64,000 nucleotides of DNA from Alphaproteobacteria bacterium (GCA_021776025.1 JAJFGR010000022.1:124001-188000), one strand, 5' to 3'. Positions 44,512 to 54,160 are shown, counted from the first letter of the stretch. Notes: generated by a model not told the origin, from the letters alone. A program made the numbers and translations.

Positions 44512-45881
44512 GCTTTACGGGCGATTGGCCCCTCGGACGTATCTTCAATCTCGTAACCCAGCACTAAAATCTGATCACGAATTTCATCCGCCCGCGTGAA
44601 ATTTTTTTCTGCTTTTGCTGCAGTTCGTTCTTCCAAAAGCGCAGCAATTTCGGAATTGGATTCTTCTTTTACTTCCTCAATTTCAACACCCAAAAGCTCT
44701 AGAGACTTGATCAGGCTATACTTATAAGAAGGGCGCAGATCTTCTAACCCTTCAGGCTTCTTAAAGATTGAAGATAACAGCGCATTCAATTTAGAAAATG
44801 CTTCGGGCACATTCAAATCATCGCACAATGCAAGCATGATATTATGATCGTTCAAAATAACTTTTTGCTGATTTTCATCAACATCTTTAAGCTCTTCCCA
44901 AGCACGCAAAATTTTATCGTACAACTTTTGCGCCTGATGCACGACTTGATCCGACCAATCCAGCGGCTGTCTGTAATGCGCGCCCAGCAAAGCAAGCCGA
45001 AGAACTGGACCGGGATATTTTTCAATGAGGTCATGAACGAGCAAAAAATTCCCGGCAGATTTCGCCATCTTTTCACCCTCGACGGTGACAAAACCGTTAT
45101 GCACCCATACCGCAGCAAATGCTGCAAGATCTTCCTGCCCGTGTGCACAGCAAGACTGTGCAATTTCATTTTCATGATGTGGAAATTTCAGATCTGCCCC
45201 GCCGCCGTGAATATCAAACGGCAGACCGAGATGTTTTTCCGCCATGGCGCTACACTCAATATGCCAGCCCGGACGCCCGCGCCCCCATGGACTCTCCCAG
45301 CCCGGCTCATCATCACTTGAAGGTTTCCACAGCACAAAGTCCGCTGGATCTTTCTTATAAGAAGCCACTTCCACACGCGCGCCGGCCACCTGCTCATCGC
45401 GGCTACGAGCAGAGAGCCCACCATAATTTTCAAAGCTCGGCACGTTAAACAGCACATGCCCGTCAGCTTCATAGGCATGGCCACGCTCTATTAGCGCCCC
45501 AATCAACTGGATCATCTCGCCAATATGTTCGGTCGCGCGCGGCTGAATATCCGGCTCCGCAGCCCCGAGCGCAGCCATATCCTCATTATAGATCGCTTCA
45601 TATTTGCGGGTAATAATATCAATAGTTTCACCCGTTTCTTGATGCGCAGCGATAATTTTATCATCAACATCCGTAATGTTGGAAACATACGTCACCTTGG
45701 GATACAGGGTTTTAAGTACACGCGTCAGCAAATCAAACACCACCGCCATACGCGCATTGCCGATATGCGCATAGCTGTAAACCGTTGGACCACAGGCATA
45801 CAAGCGTACATGGGCCGGGTCGATCGGGATAAAAACCTGTTTTTCGCGTTTCAGGGTATTGAAAAGTTTAAGCTCTGACAT
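44508..45881 (-). CDS. cysS: Cysteine--tRNA ligase
   Basis: At 457 aa from ATG 45881, this shows AAGAGAG before the start; the frame is open to 45977 but the extra part is not conserved. A class I synthetase: the HIGH motif appears as YAHIGNAR, zinc-site residues include CGPTVY, and the KMSKS loop is GEKMAKSAGNF. The HHENEIAQSC block contributes the zinc His/Cys. It charges tRNA-Cys. It is divergent from folE, 83 bp away. Confidence 0.95.
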   Translation of the reverse strand: MSELKLFNTLKREKQVFIPIDPAHVRLYACGPTVYSYAHIGNARMAVVFDLLTRVLKTLYPKVTYVSNITDVDDKIIAAHQETGETIDIITRKYEAIYNEDMAALGAAEPDIQPRATEHIGEMIQLIGALIERGHAYEADGHVLFNVPSFENYGGLSARSRDEQVAGARVEVASYKKDPADFVLWKPSSDDEPGWESPWGRGRPGWHIECSAMAEKHLGLPFDIHGGGADLKFPHHENEIAQSCCAHGQEDLAAFAAVWVHNGFVTVEGEKMAKSAGNFLLVHDLIEKYPGPVLRLALLGAHYRQPLDWSDQVVHQAQKLYDKILRAWEELKDVDENQQKVILNDHNIMLALCDDLNVPEAFSKLNALLSSIFKKPEGLEDLRPSYKYSLIKSLELLGVEIEEVKEESNSEIAALLEERTAAKAEKNFTRADEIRDQILVLGYEIEDTSEGPIARKA

Positions 45882-45964
45882 ATCTCTCTTAAGGTTTCTT
45901 GCGTTTTTTACTGGAAAATTCCAGCATAAGAGGCTAGAAAACCCCAAAAGAGAGGATTTTACAA

Positions 45965-46579
45965 ATGGTTTCATCAAAAATTGTTAATATGTGTGATGGC
46001 AAGAAAGGCCCCAAGCCCACCCGTGAAGAAGCTGAGGAGGCTGTACGCACTTTGCTGAAATATATCGGTGAAAACCCGCAGCGCGAGGGATTAATAGAAA
46101 CACCCGCTCGCGTTGTCCGCGCCTATGATGAATTTTTCGAAGGCTACAGCCAAGACCCAGCCAAAGAGCTTGGTAAAACATTCGAAGACATCGAAGGCTT
46201 TGACGATATCGTTCTGGTGAAAGACATTGAATTCACATCGCACTGCGAACACCACATGGTGCCGATTAACGGCGTTGCTCATGTCGCATATTGGCCGGAT
46301 GAAGCCGTCGTCGGCATTTCCAAACTGGCCCGCATTGTTGATATTCTCTCCCACCGCCTAGTGTCCCAGGAAAACATGACCAAAGCGCTAACCGGTGTGA
46401 TCGAAAAAACATTAAAACCCAAAGGCGTCGCCGTTTACATTGAAGCCGATCATCAATGCATGTCCATCCGCGGTGTAAAGAAACGCAGCTCTTCAACCGT
46501 CACCACATCCTTCACCGGTATCATGAAAGAATGCCAGAATGCACAAATGCGTTTCCTAAAAATGATTGGTGACCGATAA
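45965..46579 (+). CDS. folE: GTP cyclohydrolase I, FolE type
   Basis: At 204 aa, this catalyses the first step of tetrahydrofolate synthesis, GTP to dihydroneopterin triphosphate. Zinc ligands lie in FTSHCEHHMVPINGVAHVAYWP and in DHQCMSIRGVKK. The substrate-binding region RLVSQENMTKAL is intact. It is a zinc-dependent canonical FolE, without a GTP cyclohydrolase IB copy nearby. The N-terminus (about 1-20) is a basic extension. Confidence 0.95.
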   Translation: MVSSKIVNMCDGKKGPKPTREEAEEAVRTLLKYIGENPQREGLIETPARVVRAYDEFFEGYSQDPAKELGKTFEDIEGFDDIVLVKDIEFTSHCEHHMVPINGVAHVAYWPDEAVVGISKLARIVDILSHRLVSQENMTKALTGVIEKTLKPKGVAVYIEADHQCMSIRGVKKRSSSTVTTSFTGIMKECQNAQMRFLKMIGDR

Positions 46580-46583
46580 AGAC

Positions 46584-47489
46584 TTAGTGGAACATCTGTT
46601 CTGTGCCAGCGCGGTCACTGGCAAGCAGTTTACGGACAAAAGGTGAGCTTTTCACCGCCTCGATCAACCGTTCCTTTGTGAACGGTTTTTTGATGAATTT
46701 ACTTGCGCCCATTTCCGTCGCTTTCACAATATTATCACGAACGGTATCAACGCTCAGCATCACAACAAAAGCATCCTTATCCGCAGCGCGAATAGCTTCC
46801 AGAACCTCATGCCCGCTCATGCCTGGCAAATGGATATCGAGAAAAACAATATCCGGCGCGTTTTCAATATAAGACTGCACCGCCCCTTCCCCGTCTTTAC
46901 AAACAATCAGATCAAATTCCGAGCTCAAAATGGTTGAAGCATAATGTGCGGTGAAGCGATCATCCTCGACAACCATTACCAGTGGCTCCTCACGACGTTT
47001 ACGGCGCGCAGCAATACTTGAAACTTTGCGCGTATCGGCAAGCGCTTCATAAGCTTCATAACGCTTAGCACTGAGCAGTTTTTCGTCAGCAAGTTTTTGG
47101 TAAGATTTATATTGGTTGTTGACTGAATCCATATCGGAAACACCTTTAGGTAAACCCGAACCCAAGTCCTTAAACACCTCATCGAGAAGTTTTTTATCCA
47201 TTTTGTCATGTGCATTCACAAACGCAAACACATCGTGGTCGGCAAAAACGCAGATAGAGCCTTTAAAATTCTCACCAAGCTTTTGATGCAAATTTTCAGC
47301 AAAATCCTTAGATTTACTGCGGGCAGCTTCTATTTTTTCAGAAATGACAGAGATGTCAGAAACCAGACGGGAACTTGAAATCTGTTTAGAAAATGAAAAA
47401 TACAAGCCATGCCATTGGCCGGAATCTTTCTTAAGCTCGTCTAATTTTGTTAGAAAATAATGCTCAGCACTATCCTGTATGAGTTCCAT
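46584..47489 (-). CDS. Response regulator with novel N-terminal domain
   Basis: At 301 aa from ATG 47489 (GTG 47510 is possible), the C-terminal receiver domain (about 170-285) has the acidic pocket in MVVEDDRFT, phospho-Asp218 in FLDIHLPGMSG, and Lys268 in FIKKPFT. The N-terminal 160 residues are helix-rich with a small core SICVFADHDVFAFVNAHD; I do not recognise the fold. No output DNA-binding domain is present. It may act through protein contact. It is convergent with folE. Confidence 0.8.
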   Translation of the reverse strand: MELIQDSAEHYFLTKLDELKKDSGQWHGLYFSFSKQISSSRLVSDISVISEKIEAARSKSKDFAENLHQKLGENFKGSICVFADHDVFAFVNAHDKMDKKLLDEVFKDLGSGLPKGVSDMDSVNNQYKSYQKLADEKLLSAKRYEAYEALADTRKVSSIAARRKRREEPLVMVVEDDRFTAHYASTILSSEFDLIVCKDGEGAVQSYIENAPDIVFLDIHLPGMSGHEVLEAIRAADKDAFVVMLSVDTVRDNIVKATEMGASKFIKKPFTKERLIEAVKSSPFVRKLLASDRAGTEQMFH

Positions 47490-47605
47490 TTCGCTTGATC
47501 CCTGCCCCACATTTACACGCTATAGTATAGTCTTTAACCTGCAACAATTCTAGAATGAAAACATTAATTTTTTGTATATTTTTTAAGGTCTTAAAGTCAG
47601 GGACC

Positions 47606-47713
47606 ATGGCAAAAAGCGTCTTCCGCATTGATATTAGCGGCAAAACATTTGTCCGCGCCCATCCTGACGTAGATACGTGTGCAAATCATACCATTTCGGG
47701 AGTATTAATTTAA
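47606..47713 (+). other. Possible short ORF, 35 aa
   Basis: In the 249-bp gap upstream of the methyltransferase gene, an ATG frame encodes MAKSVFRIDISGKTFVRAHP and 15 further residues before a TAA. The composition is protein-like, but it has no clear ribosome binding site. It could be a small protein, a gene remnant or chance. Confidence 0.2.
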
Positions 47714-47738
47714 TGTCTTATCACTTACCCTAAAATCC

Positions 47739-48926
47739 ATGAATTGGCAAAGCCTGTTAAACCCTGACATCCAAAAATTCATCCATGGCCATGACGGCGA
47801 GGATGTCACAGCGCTGGCGCTGAAAAAACCGCCAAACCCAGATTGGGATTACCGTTTGATCCTCGATCAAATAAAAGCACGGCAAAAAGCGAAAGTAAAA
47901 TTGCCGCTATGGTCCGGTCACCATCCAGATATAGTTTTTCCACCTGTAAACATTTTAGAGCAAGCCTCATCTGCCGCAACGGCGCGTTATAAAGCGGGAT
48001 TAATCCACGGCAAAACCTTCTGCGACCTTACTGGCGGGGCGGGCGTTGATAGTTGCGCACTAACCGAACATTACGAGAGTGGCATCATCATTGACCGCGA
48101 TGAAAATGCAGCCGCGCTCATTGCACATAATCTGCCCTTATTGTGTTTATCGGAAGCCAAACTGGACGTGCGCTGCGCTGCGGCAAAAGATTTTATCAAA
48201 GACATGCCAAATGTTGATTTGACTATAATCGATCCGCAGCGGCGCGATATACATACGAAAGGCAAGTTCAAACTGGAAAGCACCTCGCCCAATGTGATCG
48301 AATTGCTTCCCCAGCTGCTTGATAAAGCCCATAGCATTTTGATCAAAACCTCACCCATGCTCGATATTGCCCAAACCATTAAGGATCTGGAGTGCGTACA
48401 GGCCGTGCATGTTGTGGAATGGCGCGGTGATTGTAAGGAATTGCTGTTTATTTTAGGCCGCAGCGCCCCCGAAACGCCGCTGATCACCGCCGTTTCCATC
48501 AACGATATTGGCGAGGTTTTATCGCGTCTAGATTTCACATTAGAGGAGGAAAAAGAGACCAAAGCCGCACTTTCAATGCCGCTGCGCTATCTCTATGAAC
48601 CCGGCCCGGCCTTTCAGAAAAGCGGTGGATTTCAGGTCATTACCAAACGTTTTGAGCTACAAAAACTCCATCAACACACACATTTATATACATCAGATAC
48701 GTTACGCACAGATTTTCCGGGACGTTGCTTTGAAATTATAGACCAACACCCGGTCAGGGCAGAAAAAATACAGCTAAAACAAGCACATATAACCACGCGC
48801 AATTTTCCTATGAGCACAGCTGATTTACGTAAAAAGCTTAAGCTTAAAGATGGAGGAAAAGATTATCTTTTTGCCTGTACGCTTCTGAATGAAACGAAAA
48901 CCCTTATTCACGCTCAAAAAACATAA
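47739..48926 (+). CDS. SAM-dependent methyltransferase with THUMP-like domain (PG_1098 type)
   Basis: At 395 aa, the class I methyltransferase core has SAM-binding motif I FCDLTGGAGVDSCALT (about 90-105), then IIIDRDENAAALI and the catalytic-type motif IIDPQRRD (167-174). The flanking N-terminus PPNPDWDYRLILDQIKARQKAKVKLPLW and C-terminal YLYEPGPAFQKSGGF match a PG_1098/THUMP-like family known mostly from Bacteroidetes. The target is probably an RNA, but this is an inference from the THUMP relation. Alone on this strand. Confidence 0.78.
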   Translation: MNWQSLLNPDIQKFIHGHDGEDVTALALKKPPNPDWDYRLILDQIKARQKAKVKLPLWSGHHPDIVFPPVNILEQASSAATARYKAGLIHGKTFCDLTGGAGVDSCALTEHYESGIIIDRDENAAALIAHNLPLLCLSEAKLDVRCAAAKDFIKDMPNVDLTIIDPQRRDIHTKGKFKLESTSPNVIELLPQLLDKAHSILIKTSPMLDIAQTIKDLECVQAVHVVEWRGDCKELLFILGRSAPETPLITAVSINDIGEVLSRLDFTLEEEKETKAALSMPLRYLYEPGPAFQKSGGFQVITKRFELQKLHQHTHLYTSDTLRTDFPGRCFEIIDQHPVRAEKIQLKQAHITTRNFPMSTADLRKKLKLKDGGKDYLFACTLLNETKTLIHAQKT

Positions 48927-49048
48927 AATACACTTCAAATTTAGTTTAAATATGTAAAATTAAACTCGTTATTAAGTTTTTATAGCTTAAAATAATTATT
49001 AGGCATGGAAAATTTTTGTCCTAGAATAAATGAAACACAAATTAGCTT

Positions 49049-49076
49049 TTGCATGCTGCGAAAGCCTATGTAGAAT
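49049..49076 (+). promoter_or_regulatory. Candidate promoter of the GGDEF-EAL gene
   Basis: TTGCAT (49049-49054) and TAGAAT (49071-49076) are spaced by 16 bp, ending 17 bp before the start codon at 49094. The rest of the 167-bp gap is AT-rich. Confidence 0.45.
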
Positions 49077-49093
49077 GTGTGGGTCTATAAATA

Positions 49094-51283
49094 ATGCAAT
49101 CCGATACAAAAACCATATCTTTTGAACCTCAGGTCGATACGAGCACACATATCGTGAACACAGACAGCCATAAACGAACAAATAACTTTAAAAGCGTGCT
49201 CTTATCTTCTCCGGGACAGATCTGGAAAAGCCGATTAAGCTGGCGCATTGCCGCCGCCGTCTTCATGACGATTTTGCTCGTGCAAACCTTGATCATGAAC
49301 TTCGGAACCCTGCCTGCATTCAAACAGCGCCTACTTAATGACTTGCGTGAAACCGGTCGTAGCGCTGTATCATCCATTATCGACCCAAAGGCTTCATTTA
49401 ACCAAACCCCCTTCACAAGCGATCAAGTAGCACGGATGGTCGACACCACAAAAATTCAGGGAATCGGCGTCTATTCTTACCAGACAGAATTTCTAAAATC
49501 TTACGGAGCCCCACCATCTATAAATAAAATCAACATAGACAACCTCAGCCAGATAAATTTTGTCCCTGAAGAAAATTTTTACGAGACCATTTTAAATGCC
49601 AGCGATCTAAAACGCCCTTATTACATTGTTGTGCGGATGAGCGCCGGACATATTCAGGACGAAATTGCATACTACATCCAAGACACCATCAAAATTATGT
49701 TGATCATGTCCTTATTTGTAACGACCGTTTTGATGATTGCATTAGGCCGCTGGCTTCTGGAACCCATGCTCTTCATGCGCAACAACTTACAAGCCGCTTT
49801 TAAAAACCCGGAAGATCCACAAATAGAGGATTCTCCGTTTGATACGCGTGATGAAATTGGCGTTGCGATTGACCTAGCCCAAAAACTCATTCACCAAAAC
49901 GCAGATAACCTCACCCGCATTAAAAGCGCTGCAGAAGACAAAATTCACAAGCTGGCTTATTACGACACCCTGACAGGCCTGCCAAATCGAACCCTGTTCA
50001 TTCAAAGCTTAAGCGAGGGTGCACGACAAAAGCAGGACGGAACCGCTGATCGTTTCGCCGTTATTACAATTGATCTGGATCACTTCAAAGATATCAACGA
50101 TTCCATGGGCCATAATGTTGGTGATGCCATTTTGCGCGGCGTCGCCAAACGCCTACGCTCAGCCATGCCGGAGTCCGCAGTGGTTTCAAAATCCGGTGAG
50201 GATGAATACATGATTATGATGCCTCTATCCACCGACCTCAGCTCTTCACGCGAGGTCGCGGAAAAAGTTCATCATGTAATCCGCACAGAGCCCTTCAAAG
50301 TGTTCAATGAATCTTTTCAGGTGCGCGCCTCTATCGGTGTTGCCACCTTCCCTGACGATGCGGTTGACCCGGATCAGGTCCTGAAAAATGCAGACATCGC
50401 TCTCAACCGTGCCAAGGAAGAAGGCCGTGATACCATTAAGGAATATTCGGAAGATTTCGACCGCGCTGTGCAAGCGCGCTTTCAGATGCTGCGCGATTTG
50501 CGCGATGCGATGGAAAATAAACAGCTCGAGCTTTATTACCAGCCGCAGATGGATTTAAAGTCCGGCAAAGTCATCGGCGCCGAAGCGCTACTGCGCTGGT
50601 TCAAACCCGATAATTCAAAAGAAGGCGGCACTTTTATCTCCCCGGCTGATTTCATTCCGGTTGCCGAACAATCAGGCCTCATTGTCCCCATCGGCGAATG
50701 GGTTATGCGCACGGCTTGTGAAATGGCCAAAAGCTGGAAAGAAGAGCATGGCTATGACATCCGCATCGCCATCAACGTCTCAGCGCATCAATTCACCCAA
50801 AGTGATATTTGTGCCTTTACCCAAAAAGTCATTGAAGAAATTGGTATTGATGCGCACAAAGTTGAACTGGAAGTCACTGAAAGCGTCTTTATGGACGACA
50901 TCCAGCACACGATCCAGACATTGCAGAACCTGCACGCCATCGGCGTTGAGCTGGCCATCGATGATTTCGGTACCGGCTATTCTTCACTGTCTTACCTGCG
51001 TCAATTCCCGATTGACCGCCTGAAAATTGACCAAAGCTTTATTCGCAACGCGTTGAACAATCCCGATGATGCTTCCATAGCGCGCACAATTATCGCCCTA
51101 GGCCGCGCGCTTAATCTAAAGGTTATTGCGGAGGGCGTAGAAACGATAGAACACGAAGCGTTTCTAGTTAAAGAAGGCTGTGATGAAGTTCAGGGCTTCC
51201 GCTATTCCCGCCCCGTTCCAGCCAATAATTTCTTAGAATTTGTCCAAAATTACAAGGACGATCTCAAGCCGCTTGAGAAATAG
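49094..51283 (+). CDS. Membrane GGDEF-EAL protein with degenerate GGDEF
   Basis: At 729 aa, the N-terminus has two membrane segments (about 54-75 and 200-222) flanking a periplasmic sensor region, then a HAMP-like stretch. The GGDEF domain (about 295-455) has SGEDEY at about 367-372 where GGDEF is expected, so cyclase activity is doubtful. The EAL domain (about 475-725) is complete: GAEALLRW, NVSAHQF, ELEVTESVF, IDDFGTGYSSLSYL, KIDQSFI and EGVET. Phosphodiesterase cleavage of c-di-GMP is therefore the likely output, perhaps GTP-stimulated by the degenerate domain. Confidence 0.88.
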   Translation: MQSDTKTISFEPQVDTSTHIVNTDSHKRTNNFKSVLLSSPGQIWKSRLSWRIAAAVFMTILLVQTLIMNFGTLPAFKQRLLNDLRETGRSAVSSIIDPKASFNQTPFTSDQVARMVDTTKIQGIGVYSYQTEFLKSYGAPPSINKINIDNLSQINFVPEENFYETILNASDLKRPYYIVVRMSAGHIQDEIAYYIQDTIKIMLIMSLFVTTVLMIALGRWLLEPMLFMRNNLQAAFKNPEDPQIEDSPFDTRDEIGVAIDLAQKLIHQNADNLTRIKSAAEDKIHKLAYYDTLTGLPNRTLFIQSLSEGARQKQDGTADRFAVITIDLDHFKDINDSMGHNVGDAILRGVAKRLRSAMPESAVVSKSGEDEYMIMMPLSTDLSSSREVAEKVHHVIRTEPFKVFNESFQVRASIGVATFPDDAVDPDQVLKNADIALNRAKEEGRDTIKEYSEDFDRAVQARFQMLRDLRDAMENKQLELYYQPQMDLKSGKVIGAEALLRWFKPDNSKEGGTFISPADFIPVAEQSGLIVPIGEWVMRTACEMAKSWKEEHGYDIRIAINVSAHQFTQSDICAFTQKVIEEIGIDAHKVELEVTESVFMDDIQHTIQTLQNLHAIGVELAIDDFGTGYSSLSYLRQFPIDRLKIDQSFIRNALNNPDDASIARTIIALGRALNLKVIAEGVETIEHEAFLVKEGCDEVQGFRYSRPVPANNFLEFVQNYKDDLKPLEK

Positions 51284-51335
51284 GGCAAGAAATAGCAATT
51301 GAATTTAAGCCACTGAGATTGTATCTCTAGCTCCC

Positions 51336-52664
51336 ATGAGCATAGTTATTTCCAAAAAATGCGAAAGCCTTCACGGCCAAGCCAGAATTCCCGGTGATAA
51401 ATCAATCTCCCACCGTGCATTGATGTTCGGCGCGCTCACCATTGGCGAAACGATGATCAGCGGCTTGCTTGAAGGCGAGGATGTCCTGCATACGGCTGAG
51501 GCCATGCGGGGGCTCGGCGCGAAAATTGAAAAAAGCGCCGATGGGCTATGGCGCACATGGGGCGTGGGCATTGGTGGATTACGCGAGCCTGATAACCCGT
51601 TGGAAATGGGCAATTCCGGCACCTCAACACGGCTGCTTATTGGCTTGGTTGGCGGACACAACATCAAAGCAACATTCACCGGCGATGCCTCGCTCTCTGG
51701 CCGCCCAATGAAACGTGTTATCACGCCGCTCGAAATGATGGGCGCAAACTTCGAAGCCACCGATGACGACAAACTCCCCCTTACCGTTACGGGGCCAGAT
51801 GATCTACTGGCCATCGAATATGAAACTCCGGTCGCCAGCGCGCAAGTAAAGTCCGCGATCCTTTTAGCAGGATTAAACGCACGCGGCACCACCACCGTGA
51901 TTGAAAGCAAACCTACGCGCGATCATACCGAAAAAATGCTGCAGCATTTCGGCGTCGAGGTCACAACAAAAGAATTAGAGGGCGGACGCTACGCTATCGC
52001 TCTGGTTGGACAACAAGAATTGCAACCCGGCGCCATTGACGTACCGGGCGACCCATCCTCCGCAGCCTTTCCGGCTGTCGCCGCCTTATTACATGAAGGA
52101 TCAGAAATCACATTGCCGAACATTGCCGTGAGCGACCGCCGCAATGGAATTTACATCACGCTGCGCGAAATGGGTGCAGACATCACATTTGAAAATGAAC
52201 GCATTCAGGCCGGTGAAGCGGTTGCGGATATTATTGTTAAAAACAGCGGACCGCTTAAAGGCATTGATGTTGATCCGGCGCGCGTCCCTTCCATGATTGA
52301 CGAATTCCCCATCCTCGCCATGGCGGCGGCCTGCGCAAACGGCACAACCAAAATGACCGGCATTGCGGAGCTACGGGTGAAAGAAAGCGACCGCTTATTG
52401 ATGGTCGCCGAAGGGTTAAAAGCCTGCGGCGTGGAATTAGAGATGGGTGAAGACTGGCTAACCATCCACAGCAACGGCAAAGCCCCCAAAGGTGGCACCA
52501 CAGTAAAAACCGCACTCGATCACCGCATCGCCATGAGCTTTCTGGTACTGGGGACCGCGACAGATGAACCCATTTCAATTGACGACGGCGAGCCGATCAA
52601 AACCAGCTTCCCGAATTTTATCACCTTGATGAACGAACTGGGCTGCAATATTTCCGAAGACTAG
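51336..52664 (+). CDS. aroA: 3-phosphoshikimate 1-carboxyvinyltransferase
   Basis: At 442 aa, this transfers enolpyruvyl from PEP to shikimate-3-phosphate in the chorismate pathway. The signature LEMGNSGTSTRLLIGLVGG is at about 86-104. GDKSISHRALMFGALTIGETMI near the N-terminus and the catalytic region RVKESDRL toward the C-terminus are intact. The GDKSISHRA plus NSGTSTR pattern resembles class II (glyphosate-tolerant type) enzymes of alphaproteobacteria. It begins the aroA-cmk-rpsA block. Confidence 0.95.
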   Translation: MSIVISKKCESLHGQARIPGDKSISHRALMFGALTIGETMISGLLEGEDVLHTAEAMRGLGAKIEKSADGLWRTWGVGIGGLREPDNPLEMGNSGTSTRLLIGLVGGHNIKATFTGDASLSGRPMKRVITPLEMMGANFEATDDDKLPLTVTGPDDLLAIEYETPVASAQVKSAILLAGLNARGTTTVIESKPTRDHTEKMLQHFGVEVTTKELEGGRYAIALVGQQELQPGAIDVPGDPSSAAFPAVAALLHEGSEITLPNIAVSDRRNGIYITLREMGADITFENERIQAGEAVADIIVKNSGPLKGIDVDPARVPSMIDEFPILAMAAACANGTTKMTGIAELRVKESDRLLMVAEGLKACGVELEMGEDWLTIHSNGKAPKGGTTVKTALDHRIAMSFLVLGTATDEPISIDDGEPIKTSFPNFITLMNELGCNISED

Positions 52665-53338
52665 CCCTTGAAAAGAGGTTTCCGCTTCGGCTTCGGCGGA
52701 ATTACGCGCGGTCTTAAACCTTCAGGCCGCCACTCATCAAGCCACACCGATAAAGGCACAACGCTGACCGTCCCGCCATTATCGCTATAATAACTATCGA
52801 TCGCAAAAATCTCACTTGTCTCATTATCCCGCACCGCGCCACTATTATGCGGCCACATCCCATCGATGAAATACCCACGGTGGATGGGCTCATAAACGCT
52901 GTTAAGGCGCAGCGATCCACCCACATCCAAAAACGCCAGCGTCCGCGAAGTATTGATCGTTTCATCAAGACAATCCATCTGGTGCTGATCTTTCTCAAAC
53001 GTGGTGGCTTGCCCTAAATCCTTATTAAACCCTGCTTTTTTCTGCACCACGCGCTCCATCAGCGCTACAGATTTGGCAATCTTCTTTCGCTCCGCCGCCG
53101 CTGTTTTGGAGCGCTTTCTTAAAGGGGCCGTAACCTTCGACCATTCTCGCTTAGTCAAACCCACAGGCGTACGCGCCGAACACCCGAACCCATGGCACAC
53201 CTTAAAATTCTGCGGCGTTTCACGCTCAATCCCATACGGCGCAAGACTAATCCCCTGCCCGTTTGCACAAGCAGCCAAAAACAAACATCCCCATAAGCAC
53301 ATGATATATTTCACACTATATTTCACACTATATTTCAC
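52661..53338 (-). CDS. Conserved uncharacterised lipoprotein inserted between aroA and cmk
   Basis: At 225 aa from GTG 53338, which has AAGG 8 nt upstream; an ATG at 53302 would leave no charged n-region. The first 12 residues are repeats of VKYS, encoded by a 12-bp tandem repeat, followed by a hydrophobic stretch and lipobox LAAC. The mature protein has VCHGFGC, a DCLDETINTSRTLAFLD block and HRGYFIDGMWPHN, a pattern shared by uncharacterised alphaproteobacterial proteins of this type. Cys, His and Asp residues in these blocks could form an active site, but no function is known. It lies antisense in an otherwise co-directional block. Confidence 0.72.
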   Translation of the reverse strand: MKYSVKYSVKYIMCLWGCLFLAACANGQGISLAPYGIERETPQNFKVCHGFGCSARTPVGLTKREWSKVTAPLRKRSKTAAAERKKIAKSVALMERVVQKKAGFNKDLGQATTFEKDQHQMDCLDETINTSRTLAFLDVGGSLRLNSVYEPIHRGYFIDGMWPHNSGAVRDNETSEIFAIDSYYSDNGGTVSVVPLSVWLDEWRPEGLRPRVIPPKPKRKPLFKG

Positions 53339-53339
53339 A
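53306..53339. repeat. 12-bp tandem repeat, 2.8 copies
   Basis: ATATTTCACACT is repeated at 53306, 53318 and 53330 (last copy partial, 10 bp). It is coding for the VKYS repeat at the N-terminus of the minus-strand lipoprotein. Because the unit is a multiple of three, copy changes keep the frame and only alter the signal-peptide n-region. Confidence 0.85.
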
Positions 53340-53384
53340 AAACGAGCCTTGCGTTCCTTAAAGTTCCTGTATGTAATGTGCGCG

Positions 53385-54068
53385 ATGAACACGCAAAACA
53401 AAATGATTATCGCGATTGACGGTCCGGCAGCCAGTGGAAAAGGCACGCTAGCGCGCGCACTAGCCAAAAAACTAAACTTCGCCCATATGGATACGGGCGC
53501 GCTGTATCGCGCCACTGCTTTTGAGCTAATCGGCTCTGGCCTGAGCACCCGCGACAAAAAAGACGCGGTTGATGCCGCGCAAATTCTTGTCAAAAAAATC
53601 AACAATGCGCAGCAGCCAGCAGACATTTTAGACAATGCAAGCCTACGCGAAGACCGAATAGGCCTTGAAGCCTCAAAAATTGCCGCTTATCCGAGAGTAC
53701 GTGAGGTCCTCAGAGCCCTACAACGAAGCTTCCTTGAAAACCCTGGGAAAGGCTTTGCAGGGGCCATTTTAGACGGACGCGACATCGGTACGGTAATTGC
53801 CCCGAGCGCCCCTTTAAAGCTATTCGTAACAGCCTCAGTTGAGGTGCGGGCGGAAAGACGCTTAAAAGAGTTGCAATCCAAGGGATTAGCCGTTACATAT
53901 GGGGCCGTTTTGAAGGATATGCGTGAAAGAGACACGCGGGATACGGAAAGAAAAGCCGCCCCCATGAAGCCAGCAGATGACGCAGTCATTGTAGATTCTT
54001 CCGATCTGGATGCTGGCCAAATGCTTGAAAAAGCAATGTTTCTCGCCAAAGAGCGTCTAAAGCTCTAA
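53385..54068 (+). CDS. cmk: Cytidylate kinase
   Basis: At 227 aa from ATG 53385, this phosphorylates CMP and dCMP. The P-loop is IDGPAASGKGTLARAL (Lys in GKGT) and the substrate region MDTGALYRATA follows. The lid region has RRLKELQSKG and RDTRDTERKAAPMKPADDAVIVDSS, as in bacterial Cmk. Frames opening at 53001 are shadows. It sits before rpsA, a near-universal proteobacterial pairing. Confidence 0.94.
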   Translation: MNTQNKMIIAIDGPAASGKGTLARALAKKLNFAHMDTGALYRATAFELIGSGLSTRDKKDAVDAAQILVKKINNAQQPADILDNASLREDRIGLEASKIAAYPRVREVLRALQRSFLENPGKGFAGAILDGRDIGTVIAPSAPLKLFVTASVEVRAERRLKELQSKGLAVTYGAVLKDMRERDTRDTERKAAPMKPADDAVIVDSSDLDAGQMLEKAMFLAKERLKL

Positions 54069-54160
54069 AGCATTCATTCCTATCGTTTAAAACATGCCCA
54101 CCGAAAATAATTTTGGTGTAAGGCATTTTTTACTCTAGACACTAAAAGGAACTAAAATAT

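Noticed and set aside
47606-47713. 35-residue ORF as a firm gene
   Set aside because: No convincing ribosome binding site; kept only as a low-confidence entry.
53001-53384. Long upstream extension of the cmk frame
   Set aside because: It is antisense to the lipoprotein gene; Cmk length and motifs fit ATG 53385.
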